Shown here in pieces: positions 22,501 to 35,243 of a stretch of DNA of 64,000 nucleotides. Source of the stretch: Phallusia mammillata (Eukaryota; Chordata; Ascidiacea; Phlebobranchia; Ascidiidae). Made by a program: the position numbers and the translations under genes. The notes beneath the pieces are model-generated. The model was given only the letters and a program-made list of their open reading frames with translations, did no database searches and was not told the DNA's origin. Location: the NCBI GenBank assembly GCA_003260075.1, contig QLIY01000888.1, positions 1 to 64,000 of the forward strand, read 5' to 3'. Within the stretch, counting starts at the first letter, position 1. Each line of letters begins with the position of its first letter.

Positions 22501-25500
22501 TACGTTTGTAGATTTTATGCATTTGCAACAGCATGCTAGCGATGAAAGATGGGCATCAATGTCAAGTATCGACTTTACAGTACAACCTGAACCTGTGGGT
22601 TGTGGAAATGCAGACAAATGTGTTTCCAACGTTATGGGATGCAATCCAGCCGATGCAGGATGTATACAGCTATCTTGGACATTTGTAAGTCTGTTTGTTG
22701 TAAAAATAACTATTATTTGTGGGTGGTATATTGCCACAAAATTACGCATAATGTATTTGCATGTCAGCAGGTATAATAATAATAATAATAATAATAATTG
22801 TAATAATAGCGGACAATAGCTGCCGTAAAAGTACAAAAATTAAACCCTGGCTTAAAGTCGCTGCTGTAACTTAAAATGCGGCGACCGGCTTTTTTTATTG
22901 AAAAAGATATACATTGAAACGTAAATATTCTTATATTGTCCGAAAAGCATTTTAAGCCATTTTTAGAGAAAAAAACTGGCATCGAGGTTTTCTAAGTGTC
23001 TGTCACCATAAACCATTTCCACTGAAAATCATTTTGAAACTATTTTGAAGCTATAAAGGTCTTCGTTTGTCTCGTTTCAGGATTCAGCAATGAAATCCAT
23101 TAACTTCACTTTTACTTCTGGAATGCTAAACAGTGGTGACCAATACGTTGCCATTGCATTCGCAACATCCGGTCTGATGGAAAACGCCGATCTTTACTAC
23201 TGCACAGGAGCCGAGTTTAAATCCGGGGTGATTGGGGCTCGCTACGTTCAACCAGTGACTGACGCGTCGATTCCGGTATAAAATAACAAAAATGTTTAAA
23301 AACAAAAACAGCATAAGTCTTAGAAACAAACGTAAAGTTACAGGATCAAGGGATTCTGTGATGTCTTTGTTACATAATTTATACTATTGGTCAGCGAAAG
23401 CGTTCTACCAATAATGTACGCCGTTCTTTCAAAATATTTGACTTTGCGAATTCTTGTCGACTCGGGCTAGCAGAGAACTTTAGCTTGATATAAGTGTTTA
23501 ACTTGCACTAGAGTTATAGGTCGTTTAGTTTTGCGCAAGTGCCTAAGACAGGATAAGAACCGCAGGAATCAAACAGGAAAAGTACCCCGTCAGAACAATA
23601 ATCATAAACTTATTAAAACAGAATCTTTTAAAATAATAAGTTTAAATACCAACAGTTTTGAATTTGATCTGACAAGGAAATGTCTGTTTTTAGCAACAGT
23701 ATATTATACAGTATTCCGTATTTTGACAAATACAGGAAAATGAAATAAATTTCAAAAACAATTTAAGTCATTTTTATGAAATCGTTGCACCGCACAAATC
23801 TTCTTTGCCTAAATTTCTGGCATTTTCTTTTTTGATTTTCAGGCAGGAATAACAAACACGGATGCCAAGAATGAAAATGGTGTATTTAGTTGCTCATTTA
23901 CCAGGAAAGTAAGCATCACGAAATCTATTGACGGATCTTCGGTTACTTTTGACATGTCCAACCCCTTTCATGTACTCTACGCCATTGGACCTTTTGTAGG
24001 TAGGCAAAGAGGCATTAACACATGCGGTCACAAACATAATTTCCTATGCGTTCCACAATAACGAAACATTTTTAGCACAATTTAACCTAAAACGTTATGT
24101 CGCAGGAGGTGATATTCTGCCTCATGCCTCCGACATGAGTTGGTCTTCACCGTCAGCAATATATTTCACTTCCCTGAATGAAGCATGCGGAGATACCAAG
24201 GTGTGTGCGACAAGCAATGGGGATTGCAATCCTGCTGATGACGGATGCATTTTCATGTCCTGGCAATATGTGAGTGACTTCCGCTTATATTTGCGTTCAC
24301 AAATTTTACAGTTACGTTAAATATGATTTTACAATGAGTGTTGAGACTTATTCGCAACAACCAAGGCGACAATATTAGTTTTATTTGCACTGAATTTTTT
24401 CAATGAGTTGAATCTGTAAAATATAGTACTCCACTTATCAAAATGATTCTTACTCTATTACAGGACCGAGAATCCGAAACTGTCGATTTCACTATAGCCG
24501 GTGGATCGTCTAACGAAGATGAATACGTAGCAATTGCCTTTGCTCCAGCCCCTCTTATGGAAAACGCCGATCTGTATTACTGCACCAATTCTATGCTAAA
24601 ATCTGGAGTGATAGGAAACCGACATTCGACGCCAGTCACAGATGCCATGTTACCGGTACGTGTAATTTACACAATTAAAACTCGAAACGTTATAAGACTC
24701 GAAACGTTATTGCAGTGTGGCAGAACCCAAGTAAAAATTAGGGTCGTTGCGAGTTCAGAAACATTCTTGCTTTACAAAAAATGATCACAATACAATAAAC
24801 CATAATTAAGGCGAAGCTAAGCTTAGTGACATTAAGATTAATTACTCAAGAATAACATATAACTCGACCCGAGCACAATGACTCTTGATTCGACCCGAGC
24901 TTAAGTAAATTTGTTAGCAGCCATAATTTTTACCTAAACCAACCCCTAACTCAAGTCGAATTGTCGACAGTACTGGTCCAATTTAATTTAAACAGTACCA
25001 TAGTTCATTTAAAGGTTTGGCATCAATTTAGCACTCTTAGATTAAATCCTTCTTAAAATTTCTCTCAAGGCTGGAATCACAAACGTCGTCGTTACCAGTC
25101 AGGATGGGGCAATCGTGTGTTTGTTCACAAGAGCAGTGAGCATGGATAAAATGATCAACGGAATTTTGACCACTTTTGATTTTTCCTCGTCGACGTTTCA
25201 TCTTCTTTATGCCACTGGTCCTGTCGTAGGTAATCTAGTAAAAAAAGCGTTTTAACTTTGCATTTAAATGCTGTGCATTAGTATGTACAAAAAAGTGGCT
25301 CCAACAGAAAAAAAAAACTTTTCACACAGGCGGTAATATACAACAACATACACACGAGTCACGTGGGGCGTCGTTGACTGCTTTCGACTTTCTGGCTCTT
25401 CCTCCTCCTCCGATAGACGATGGATGCAACAGCACACGGAATTGTATTTCCTATAACGACTGTAATCCATATGACGATGGATGTGGATTTGTGTCATGGG

Positions 25501-28500
25501 CATACGTAAGATCGTGATCATCATATAGTTTTTTTTGCATATTTTTACATATAACGTCAAATGGTTTTAGGATGCAGTGACTCAAACCATTGACGTAAAG
25601 TTCAGTGCTGGTGGATTGTATGATGACGAATACGTGTCTTTTGCTTTTGCCCCTGGTCCTGCGATGGAAAACGCTGACTTATATTACTGCGCTGGTGGAA
25701 TGTTTAAATCTGGAGTAATTGGAGACCTCCATACAATGCCCGTGACCGATCCCATGCTACCGGTTCGTCGGAGGCGTAATATACTTACAAACATAAGTCC
25801 ACGATATAGGGCTAAAATATCTAACTTTTTAATACTTTCAAATTTTCAAACATTGAAACTAAATTTTGATATTTTTTTATACCATGGTGTAATTCTTTGT
25901 AAACAAGCAAATGACTAGTTCAAAAGAATAGGTTGGTATATTTGTGCAAACATATAAAATAAACCGAATTTGCTATCCAACAACACACCAATTGAAACGC
26001 TTTTACAGATGGGAATCACAAACTCTAAAGTCGATACAGACGATGGGGCAGTGGTGTGTTCGTTTACACGAGCTGTAAGCATTGATAAAATGATCAACGG
26101 AGTTTTGACGACCTTTAACCTCTCCGCATCTCCGTTTAGCATCTTGTTTGCTGTTGGGTCATACGCAGGTTTGTTGCCAACAGGCAAAGATAGCCTAAGC
26201 TTGCTAGTATGTTATACCTTGATTAACAAATGCATCATTTTAGCAGGGATTTATTCCAGTGTAGATCACAAATCGACGTTCCCGATACATTTGTAATGTT
26301 ACAGTGTACAACGTAGTGAAAACTACTGTTACTTTAAAAAATTATATTTAAATTCATTTGTGGTTATTTGTATATAACTGTAGCGTTTTGCTAACTGTAG
26401 CGTTACGAATACATATCACTTTCCGTGATTTAATGTTGGAGTAATATATGAGTTCCTTCTTGAGAAAAATACTTTTTTAGGTAATGTGTTGCACCAACAC
26501 ACGGTGTCTGGAAGGGGGGCAACAGGTCCTATCACATTTGTTCCTGTGGTGCCTTTGCCCGCTGCTGCGCCTCCATTAAATGACGGATGCGGTCTTACGA
26601 AAAACTGTTTTTCTAGCAATAACTGTGATCCATCAGCCGCAGGTTGCCTCTTCGTTTCGTGGTCATATGTAAGTTATCAATCAAAACAGCATCTGGTATT
26701 TAAGAGTATTGACATTAGGATGACAATGAATGGATGAAGCTATATGACACTGTTTCTTTTTTCAGGACTCAACCTCACAAACGGTCGACTTTCAGTTTAG
26801 TATGGGGTCAATGTCGGCAACCGAATACATTGCTATAGCTTTTGGTTCACAGCCGTTGATGCAAAACGCCGATCTGTATTACTGCACCAATTCTGTGCTA
26901 AAATCAGGAGTGATAGGAAACCGACATTCGACACCAGTCACAGATTCCATGTTACCGGTACGTGTAATTTACACTGTTACAAACAAGCATTTAAATTTGT
27001 GGCGTTAGTTCAGTCAAGTGATCATCCTATCATGAGTCATCATTCATGGTGACTCGAAAAGTTTAAACAGTGGCAGAACTCCAAAAGTTTAAGTCCTTGC
27101 GAGTTTAGAAACATTCTTTGTTGCAAGTAAAGCATTGGAGAGTAGAAAAGATGACAAAGAAAAGTTTGATGACTCTGCGATTAGTTACTCGAAAATGACC
27201 ACGGACATGAACATTAATATGGACGTGTTGCTCTCTGCTTGCGACAGGCACTTGCTTAAAGATATTTGATTACAATTCTTGCCGTTTACTATCTTTGTGC
27301 TGATCGTGTCGTTGTTTGCGTTTTCGACCCGTTTTTTTTGTTTTTTTTTGCGGTTTTTGCTTTTGGAGTGTTATTACCCTGAGCGACCTGAGTAGTACGT
27401 TGAAACGGTTGTTACACAAATACGTTTGACTGAAGAGCATTATTCAGTTTGTATGACCACACAAAGTTGCCCCTGGTGCAACTCAGTTTAGTTCTATTTT
27501 CGCATGTAACTCGACTGAAACTACATGAATTTAACGCGAGTCGAGCTTAAGTTGATTCGGTAGCAACCATAATGTGACATAAACTAACCCCCAACTCAAT
27601 TCATCAAACTAAGCATGTTGATTGGAACGATTATTTTTGCCAAATATGTACGAATTGCCGGCAGTATTGGCCCTATTTAATCCAACCATTAGGTTGTCCT
27701 GTGGCACTGAATCAGCATTCGTAGATGTCTAATCCTTCATAAAATTATGGTTTACAAAAAATGATTACAATACAATAAGCCATAATTAGACGAAGTTTGG
27801 TACCTGACCAACCCCTAACCCAAGTCGAATTGTCGGCACTACTGGCCCAATTTAATATAAACAGTAGCATAGCTCAACGATTTTAAGATTGTCCGGTGGC
27901 ACTAATTTATTACTCATAGATTAAATACTTTCAAAATTTCTCTTAAGGCTGGAGTCACAAACGTCGTAGTCACTAGTCAGGATGGGGCAACCGTGTGTTC
28001 TTTCACTAGAGCAGTGAGCATCGATAAAATAATCAACGGAATTTCAACCACCTTTGATTTTTCCTCGTCGACGTTTCATCTTCTTTATGCCACTGGTCCT
28101 GTCTCGGGTAATCTAGTAAAAACAACAGAAAGTTTCATCATCGCATTTAAACGTTCCATATACAATTTTCGTACGTACAAGATATAAATCGATTCCATGT
28201 GAAAACTTTTCACACAGGCGGTAATGTACAACAACATACACACGAGTCACGTGGGGCGTCGTTGACTGCTTTCGACTTTCTGGCTCTTCCTCCTCCTCCG
28301 ATAGACGATGGATGCAACAGCACACGGAATTGTGTTTATCATAACGATTGTAATCCATATGACGATGGATGTGGATTTGTGTCATGGGCATACGTTAGTT
28401 AATTCATATAGAATTATTTCTATCTTTCCTGAAGCCTTTGTAAACATTGTAACAGATTAAAGTTATGTTGGTAAAACCGTATGTTAGGATTTGCGTGTTT

Positions 28501-31500
28501 TCCATCTGTGATGTTGTATGTTTATGTATTATATGGTTTTAGGATGCAGTGACTCAAACCATTGACGTAAAGTTCAGTGCGGGGGGGGGGCTGATGACGA
28601 GTACGTGTCTTTTGCTTTTGCTCCTAGTCCGGCGATGGAAAACGCTGACTTATATTATTGCGCTGGTGGAATGTTTAAATCTGGAGTAATTGGAGACCTC
28701 CATACAATGCCCGTGACCGATCCCATGCTACCGGTTAGTCAGATGCGTAATATACTTATAAACATAAGTCCACGAGAAAGGGTTAAAATGTATAATTTCC
28801 TTACACTTTCAAATTTTCAAACATCGAAATAAAACTTTGATATTTTTTCATATGGTGTAATTCTTTGTAAACTAGCAAATGGTTATTTCAAGAGGATTGG
28901 TTGGTATATTTGAGCAAACAGATAAATAAACCGTATTTCCTACCCAACAACACACCAATCGAAACGCTTTTACAGATGGGAATCACAAACACTAAAGTTG
29001 ATACACTAAATGGGGTGAGGGTGTGTTCGTTTACACGAGCTGTAAGCATTGATAAAATGATCAACGGAATTTCGGCGACCTTTGACCTCTCTGCATCTCC
29101 GTTTAGTATTTTATATGCTGTTGGGTCATACGCAGGTTTGTTGCTCACAGGCAAAGATATCGCACAAGCTTGCTAGTATGTTATACCATGATTAACGAAT
29201 GTATTCTTTTAGCAGGGATTTATTCTAGTGTATAAATCCCTGCTAAATTGTGACGTTACAGTGTACAACGTAATCAAAACTAATCTTACCTAAAAAACTA
29301 GGCAGAGCTACTAACACCATACGTTTCAGATGATCCAAAAGTGCTTACTTTTCGATAGGTGGCGTAAAGAGCTGAATTATTTATTTAGCGGCTATAAATG
29401 GGTTGGGTTAGGAAATATTTAAACATAAAACTTTTACATTAGTAACTAATTTTTTGGGTTAGTTTTATTAAATTTTAAATGCTTATACCTTACCCCAACC
29501 CTATAATAGCCCTAACCGTGAGCATTTTTTGAGATATACCGTTTTAAAAATTAGGCACTTTTGGATCATCTGAAACGCATGGTGTTAGTAGCTCTACCAA
29601 AAAATTAATGTTTAAATTGGTTTGTGGTGTAACTGTTGTGTTTTGCTTACCACATCTGGAATGTTTCCACCAACGTAGCTTTTACCAGACGCTTACTTGT
29701 ACCTATGTACTGTCTTTATCATTTTCCAAGAGTTAGTGTTAAACTAATTTATAAGTTCAGTGACGTGCAAAAAGTCTTTTCAGGTAATATGTTGAACCAA
29801 CACACGATGTCTGGAAGATGGGCAACAGGTCCTATCACATTTGTTTCTGCGGTGTCTTTGCCCGCTGCTGCGCTTCCACTAAATGACGGATGCGGGCTTA
29901 CAAGCAACTGTTTTTCTAGCAATAACTGTGATCCATCAGCCGCAGGTTGCCTGTTCGTGTCGTGGTCATATGTAAGTTGTCAAACATTACAAAACGTCAA
30001 ATGGTATTTAAGTGCAGTGACATTAAGATAACAATAAACAAAGGAAGCTATTTGAGTGATCTGGAGGCTAAAGACTAAAACACCAAAGTCATTCTGTTTA
30101 AGCTATATAGAACGGTTTGTTATTTTGCAGGACTCAATATCACAAACGGTCGACATTCAGTTTAGTATGGGATCAATGTCTGCAACCGAATACATTTCTA
30201 TAGCTTTTGGTTCAAGGCCGTTGATGCAAAACGCCGATCTTTATTACTGCGCTGGTGGAATTGTAAAATCTGGAGTGATAGGAAACCTTCACACGATGCC
30301 TGTTACTGACTCTATGTTGCCGGTAAGATTAAAGCAACACTGGTGATAAACACGAAACTCGTTCGTACTAAGAAAACGCAACCAAATTGCTTTCATCACG
30401 AGTATGTGTGGAGACTGTTGTAGACAATCAAACGGGTTAAAATGCGAGATCCTTCGCTTGCTCCCACGAAACGCAACAAAAGAAAAATAACAGATTACCT
30501 TTCGACTTTGTTTTCTGCAAATGACCACTAGACTTTATTATTGTAGCCCGGAGTCACAGACACTAGTGTCAGACAACAAGATGGAGCCACGGTATGTTCC
30601 TTCACAAGAACAATTAGCATCGATAAAGTTATCAACGGAGTTTCAAAGACCTTTGACCTGTCTGCGTCAGCATTTTACATTTTGTATGCTACTGGCTCCT
30701 ATGCAGGTTTGTATTTACCCAAAAAAGATTTCCTTGTGTTAGAACTGTAAATGTCTTTATGTTCAATATTGATATTAAACATCGTTTTTTTAAACATCGA
30801 ATATTGATAAGTTAGTAAACATTGTTTGATGAATTAAACATTAGGTTGAATTATACATTATAGTTTTAAATTGAATATTTCGATTCGTCGCTCGTTTTGT
30901 GTACTAAACGTGCCTTGGTGCAAGGCAAAAAATATTCGAAAGTAAGTCTGCTACATGTGCACAATAGCTGTTTGTGTTGATTCCCCCTCCCTCCCCAGTA
31001 GTTTTCCTCGGAAATATCTGTCTGAAAAGTGTTACTCGATCCTTCACGAATTGGTGAGTTTTTGTAAAATTTTCAGGTAATGTTCTACACCAGCATACAA
31101 TCATCGGCCGAGGAGTATCTTCTCAGTTTGGTCCCATACAAACAACTACCACCACCGCAGAACCAATCACTCTACCATCTATAACTGGTTGTGGTACGAC
31201 CAAGTTTTGCCACACAAGTATCAAAGGTTGCAATGCTGCATCTGATGGCGGATGCGTTTCTATTGCCATCGAATACGTAAGTCACTTTTGTGGTTTAATA
31301 GTACATTGTATTGTTTAAACATCTACTAGAAGTAAGCGTTTTAGAAAAAAATTCCATCCAGAAAATACTGTACAGTAGCCTATACCTTTGATTTCAAATC
31401 CTTGTTGCAGTGCAAAAGATTAGACTTACGGTTTAAATTTCCCCGAAAACATAAATTAAGCTTAAATCAACAAAACCTAAACTTGACAAAGTAAACCTTG

Positions 31501-32402
31501 TTTGTGAAGAGGTAGTTTATGTTGATATTTTGGAAAATATGCTTGGTTTTTTGTGCAAGAAAAAAACGCATTTAGACAAAAACTTCTTAGTCTCGCCTTT
31601 AACTATGTGAATTGACTTGATACGACAGGACGCGGCAAGCAGTTCCTACAACATCGAATTCGAAGGGGCGGGAACGGGCATTGGAGATACTTACGTTGGT
31701 ATAGCTTTCGCTTCACAAGGAATTATGGCCAATGCTGAACTTTACTTTTGCACTGGAACTAGTTTGAAGTCGGGAACTATACTTGGACACGTACCACCAA
31801 TACAAGATGAAACTTTGCCGGTAAAATAAACTTACACATTTATTTTAGATTCGGTTATTGTATATAATTTCCTTCAAAAAATGTTCTCGAAATTAGGCCT
31901 CCACCTCGAAACAGCGCCTCGAGTCCACAAGCGCTGTATAGTCGACCTATTTAAATAACATATTTGCATGTAATTGTTTTGGGTTATAAACGAAACTATT
32001 TTTAAACAAACATGAATAAAAATGCTTTTTGCAACAGTCCGGAGTGACAAACCATGTGGCAGAGTCGGCCAATGGCGTGCAACGATGTTCATTTACTCGT
32101 GCAGTCGGCATCATGAGGGATATTAGTACGGGAGCTACCGAATTCAACTTTTTAACCAACGAGTACTACACTCTGTTCTCTGTGGGATCTATGTCAGGTT
32201 TGTGGTCAGAATTATGGTTTATCTGCATTAAAAAGACCAGTGGAACCGTATCTCTATCTTTCAAGACTAACAAATACATAGAATTGTTTATTTATTTTTT
32301 TGTAGCATTTATTTCTTTCGTATTTTGACAGGAAATAATCTAGCTTATCATGGTGAAGACAAATGGGTTTCCGGTTTCGCATTCAACTTCACAACAGTTT
32401 AA
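16547..32402 (+). CDS. Secreted protein of ten tandem DOMON domains, about 1813 aa
   Basis: The start is ATG 16547: a signal peptide (MANKYKNILVFVKCFLLW...) precedes the first domain; the stop is TAA 32400-32402. I joined 33 exons; they give one frame of 1814 codons if one base is restored at 28581. Each domain has the pattern CG.TK.C..C...C, then NADLYYC, then CSFTR, then a His-containing linker (QQHT or similar). This resembles the DOMON of ferric-chelate reductase 1. All ten keep Met before NADLYYC and the linker His, the axial haem ligands of cellobiose dehydrogenase and plant AIR12. No transmembrane or cytochrome b561 part follows. Domain 2 is preceded by an Asp/Glu/His-rich insert. Likely role: extracellular haem or redox protein, or a sugar-binding adhesive; the former is favoured by the ligands. 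The gene is head to head with the two-DOMON gene. Confidence 0.82.
18127..18287. mobile_element. Fold-back miniature element in intron 1
   Basis: Arms 18127-18169 and 18245-18287 are inverted copies with a few mismatches. The outer end AGAAGCAAATGCTTCT is itself palindromic. Non-coding, inside intron 1 of the ten-DOMON gene. Confidence 0.65.
22770..22799. repeat. (TAA)n microsatellite
   Basis: About nine TAA units in the intron after exon 22512-22684. Confidence 0.8.
28581..28590 (+). other. G10 run causing a 1-nt frameshift in DOMON 8
   Basis: The homologous exon 25571-25762 has 15 nt between AGT and GATGAC; here there are 14, made mostly of ten G. The exon is 191 nt against 192. Downstream codons are intact and all flanking exons are in phase, so an assembly or base-calling error is likelier than gene death. 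Confidence 0.75.
29209..29246. repeat. Perfect 15-bp hairpin
   Basis: TTAGCAGGGATTTAT at 29209-29223 and its exact complement at 29232-29246, with an 8-nt loop, in an intron of the ten-DOMON gene. The paralogous intron (near 26240) has only the left arm. Confidence 0.8.
29304..29595. mobile_element. Terminal-inverted-repeat miniature, 292 bp
   Basis: About 40-nt inverted ends beginning AGAGCTACTAACACCAT and continuing to GATCCAAAAGTGC. Absent from the paralogous intron 26169-26480, which accounts for most of the length difference. Family not identified. Confidence 0.75.
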
Positions 32403-32552
32403 TTATTGCGGTAGGTAACTCTACATTTACGGCTATTCTTACATCAAAATGAAGTTACATTTTAAAGGCAAACTAGCTAAAAATATTTAAGCTTTAATGT
32501 AAACGTTTGTGAGGACTGGTAGTGAAATAACCATTTCCAATTCTTGCAATTA

Positions 32553-32558
32553 AATAAA
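32553..32558 (+). terminator. Poly(A) signal AATAAA of the ten-DOMON gene
   Basis: AATAAA lies about 150 nt after the stop codon in AT-rich 3' sequence. Confidence 0.55.
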
Positions 32559-34186
32559 GTTAACGTCCTTGTGGATTTACCTCAGACTGCTTTTATTATT
32601 AGCCTTTTTTTCATCTTATTTTAATATTATATCTTACAATTTATGGTTTAAAACAGATTGACAATAAACAAACTAAATTTGAAATTCAATAAAACATGAC
32701 ACTTCTTTATGTTTTTTTTGTAGGATTTTGTCCGATTTGATGTAATCAACTGAGTTTCTAAAATCAATTTAGTACTTTTGCGATGAGGTGTCAAGTGGGA
32801 TGTTTTTACTGGCATTTGTCGCGTGTATAACTAACAATTTCTGCATTAAACCACTCTGCAAAATTGTTGGTTGTGTTTTAAGACGTGATGAGCTGGTCTG
32901 GAAAATGCATTGCGTGATAGAAAAGTATTTAGTCGGGAACAAGAACTTATCAGTGGTGAAAAGACCAAATTATATATTTAGTAGGATTCATACTGATTCA
33001 CCATTCGCTCCATACAGTCAGGCAAGTCTATTAAAGGCGCAATACCTAATCAAGTTGGTCACGCAAACACTTCCACCTGGCAAGGTATAAGCTCCAAAAT
33101 AGAGTCTGTGGTGGAATTCGAACCCGCGACTAATCGGGGCCGTTGCTAAACCTGCTGTCGCGTAAACGAATTTATGCGGCCGTGAACACCTGGTATATAT
33201 AAATGCATGTATTTGCGGTCGTGACGTAAATAAAAAATTTTTGCCAATTGATTTAATTTAGAAACAGTACTACAAAAATTTTGTGGGGCTGAAACGAGTA
33301 TTGTCAGACTCAAAGGCATATGCGTTAGCCGTACGCCTATATTGTGTGAAAACAATGAAAAAAGCAGGCGCCACAATATACATGATGATGCCATTAACAG
33401 TTAAAACAGATCGCCATGCAGACTGTTCTGTTCGAGCTGTGCATCAAGTCAGAATAGTTATTCAGGCGCAATTTGATGGGATATAAACCTATTACTTTAC
33501 GTAAGTAATATTGTAGCAAAAACGATCTGCGATGCGTCCGTCACAGCGAAAAGGTTGTGCGCCCCTGCTCTATGCTAACCGAGTTTCAAAACAGGCTCAG
33601 AAACGAACTTGTCTAAAGTCAAAATACAAGCACTGTAACCCGCCTTGTCTTTCATACTGCAGATCGCTGGTCTTTCTCTTAGAGATTCTACTAACGTTAG
33701 AAGTTACATCAGACAAAGTTTGCTGAACACCGATAAGCAGCACAATAAGAATTTGCAAACATTTAAAAGCAAAGTATATAAAAATGCTGACGGTTAGGGC
33801 TATTAGGGTTGGTGTGAGGTTTCATGACAATAAAGTCAACATATAAACTTAGTTCCCAACCCCCGGACAGCGATCAAGGTATACTTAAAATACTTAAATC
33901 TAATCTAGATGACCAATGGAATGGTCGTATCTAAGTTATATCCTAATTGACCGACAATAGCAAAAAGCGTTTGTCGGTATTTCATTTTTGACTGAAAAAT
34001 TCATATTCGCCAATCGCCAATATGTTTTGCAAAAGTTGAAAATTGTGTTGCTTTGACTAGGTATACCTTATTTCCAACAGCATCAAATATTCAATTACCT
34101 CCAATAAATTAAATAAATTACCAGTTTGGGTCTCGGTGGGTAGTGAGCAGAAAATGTTTTCAAAGGAGGACATTAAAGCTCTAGAG

Positions 34187-34651
34187 CAGTGGTCGGCAAC
34201 CGCCGGTCCGCGGCCCGCATAATTTTCCAGGATAAATGCTATAAAGCATTTTGCCCATGTATCCCGGGGATGATAAACTAATTTAGGCGTTTTCATTAAA
34301 TATTTGTAATTTTTTGAAGACTGGTCCGCGATAAAATTTTACCTTCAAAACCGGTCCGCAGTTCAAAAAAGGTTGCCGACCCCTGGTGTAGACAACCGAA
34401 TTGCAAGTTTCAAACAACACATCACTANCCGCCGGTCCGCGGCCCGGTACCGGTCCGCGAGGAGTTCGTTACCGGGCCGTATAACTTTTCAGGTTGCATG
34501 CTATAAAACATTTGCCTATAGGCATCCCAGGCATGATAAACTAATTTAAGCGTTTTCATTGCTAAATATTTGTAGTTTTTGAAGACCGGTCCGCGATAAA
34601 AATTTTAGTTTCAAAAACGGTCCGCAGAGCAAAAAAGGTTGCCGACCCCTG
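34187..34651. mobile_element. hAT-like miniature(s) (CAGTGGTCGGCAACC family), composite
   Basis: The outer ends are flanked by a perfect 8-bp duplication CTCTAGAG (34179-34186 and 34652-34659). Inside are almost two element copies, separated by about 40 nt of other DNA and a single N (34428). The join at the N may be an assembly product of one element. Confidence 0.8.
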
Positions 34652-35243
34652 CTCTAGAGGACAACTTGCTTTTTAGGAGGGCATGACATCTAATTGCATC
34701 TCCAAATACAATTTAGCAGAACTGGCATTGTTACCTCTGCTGTGGCGTCACAATCCCTAATATGCGCGTGACAGTAAAATTCGAAGGGTGTTGTACACAT
34801 TATAAATAGTTCATTTGTACACCTCAGCAGAGTGGGAAGTAAGGCCAAAATTGATGATCTTCTCACACCGACAGCCTTTGAGTGAGCGGTAATTGCGGTG
34901 AGTGTTTAATTTTGATTTGTTGCAAAAACTTAGTTTTAGTTTACACATTTGACTTATGACATAACTAATCATAAACGTTGTGTCGTACTGATTGAGCCGC
35001 GTAGCAATAGCTGGAATACATTTTTTGGGGCGTTTGGGTACATCATTTTTTTATGTTTCGAAAACCCTTTCCGTCCAAGTTCTGTGCCTGTTCCTGTTTG
35101 TTGTCACTAACACGTACAAGAATCAGGAATCGTGATTTGTTTGCAATGGGCGGGACGTGTTTTAACGTGACAAACCCTATTGTGAGGCCCAGCCTTGCAG
35201 GTTGGCCGTTTTAGAATGCACACCTAAATGATAGCTCTATTAT

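Larger units (their letters stand above)
16547..24269 (+). other. Exon map, DOMON domains 1-4 (start of 5)
   Basis: Domain 1: 16547-16717, 19261-19452, 19604-19766, linker 19826-19877. Domain 2: 19990-20134, 20393-20596, 20886-21063, linker 21128-21197. Domain 3: 21335-21440, 21690-21890, 22295-22454, then linker fused to the next domain start 22512-22684. Domain 4: 23081-23275, 23843-23999, then fused 24106-24269. Phases are 0-0 for core exons, 0-1 for CSFTR exons and 1-0 for fused linkers. Early linkers are split by a phase-2 intron. The intron after 16717 is 2.5 kb. Confidence 0.8.
25070..30322 (+). repeat. Duplicated two-domain unit of the DOMON gene
   Basis: The exon series 25070, 25330, 25571, 26009, 26481, 26766 is repeated as 27948, 28218, 28543, 28976, 29784, 30131. 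Neighbouring intron tracts match too, for example the tract upstream of 25070 and that upstream of 27948. The offset grows from 2878 to 3365 bp because elements were inserted in the second copy. Confidence 0.85.
24464..32402 (+). other. Exon map, DOMON domains 5-10
   Basis: Domain 5: 24464-24655, 25070-25229, 25330-25505. Domain 6: 25571-25762 (donor GTTCGT), 26009-26168, 26481-26668. Domain 7: 26766-26957, 27948-28107, 28218-28393. Domain 8: 28543-28733 (one base short), 28976-29135, 29784-29971. Domain 9: 30131-30322, 30547-30706, 31077-31276. Domain 10: 31629-31820, 32038-32197, 32332-32402. The third exon listed in each line carries the linker and the Cys-rich start of the next domain. 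Confidence 0.82.

Noticed and set aside
33060-33180. tRNA gene on the minus strand
   Set aside because: Only a B-box-like GGGTTCGAATTCC is clear; no acceptor stem pairing or anticodon arm can be drawn. At most a SINE relic.
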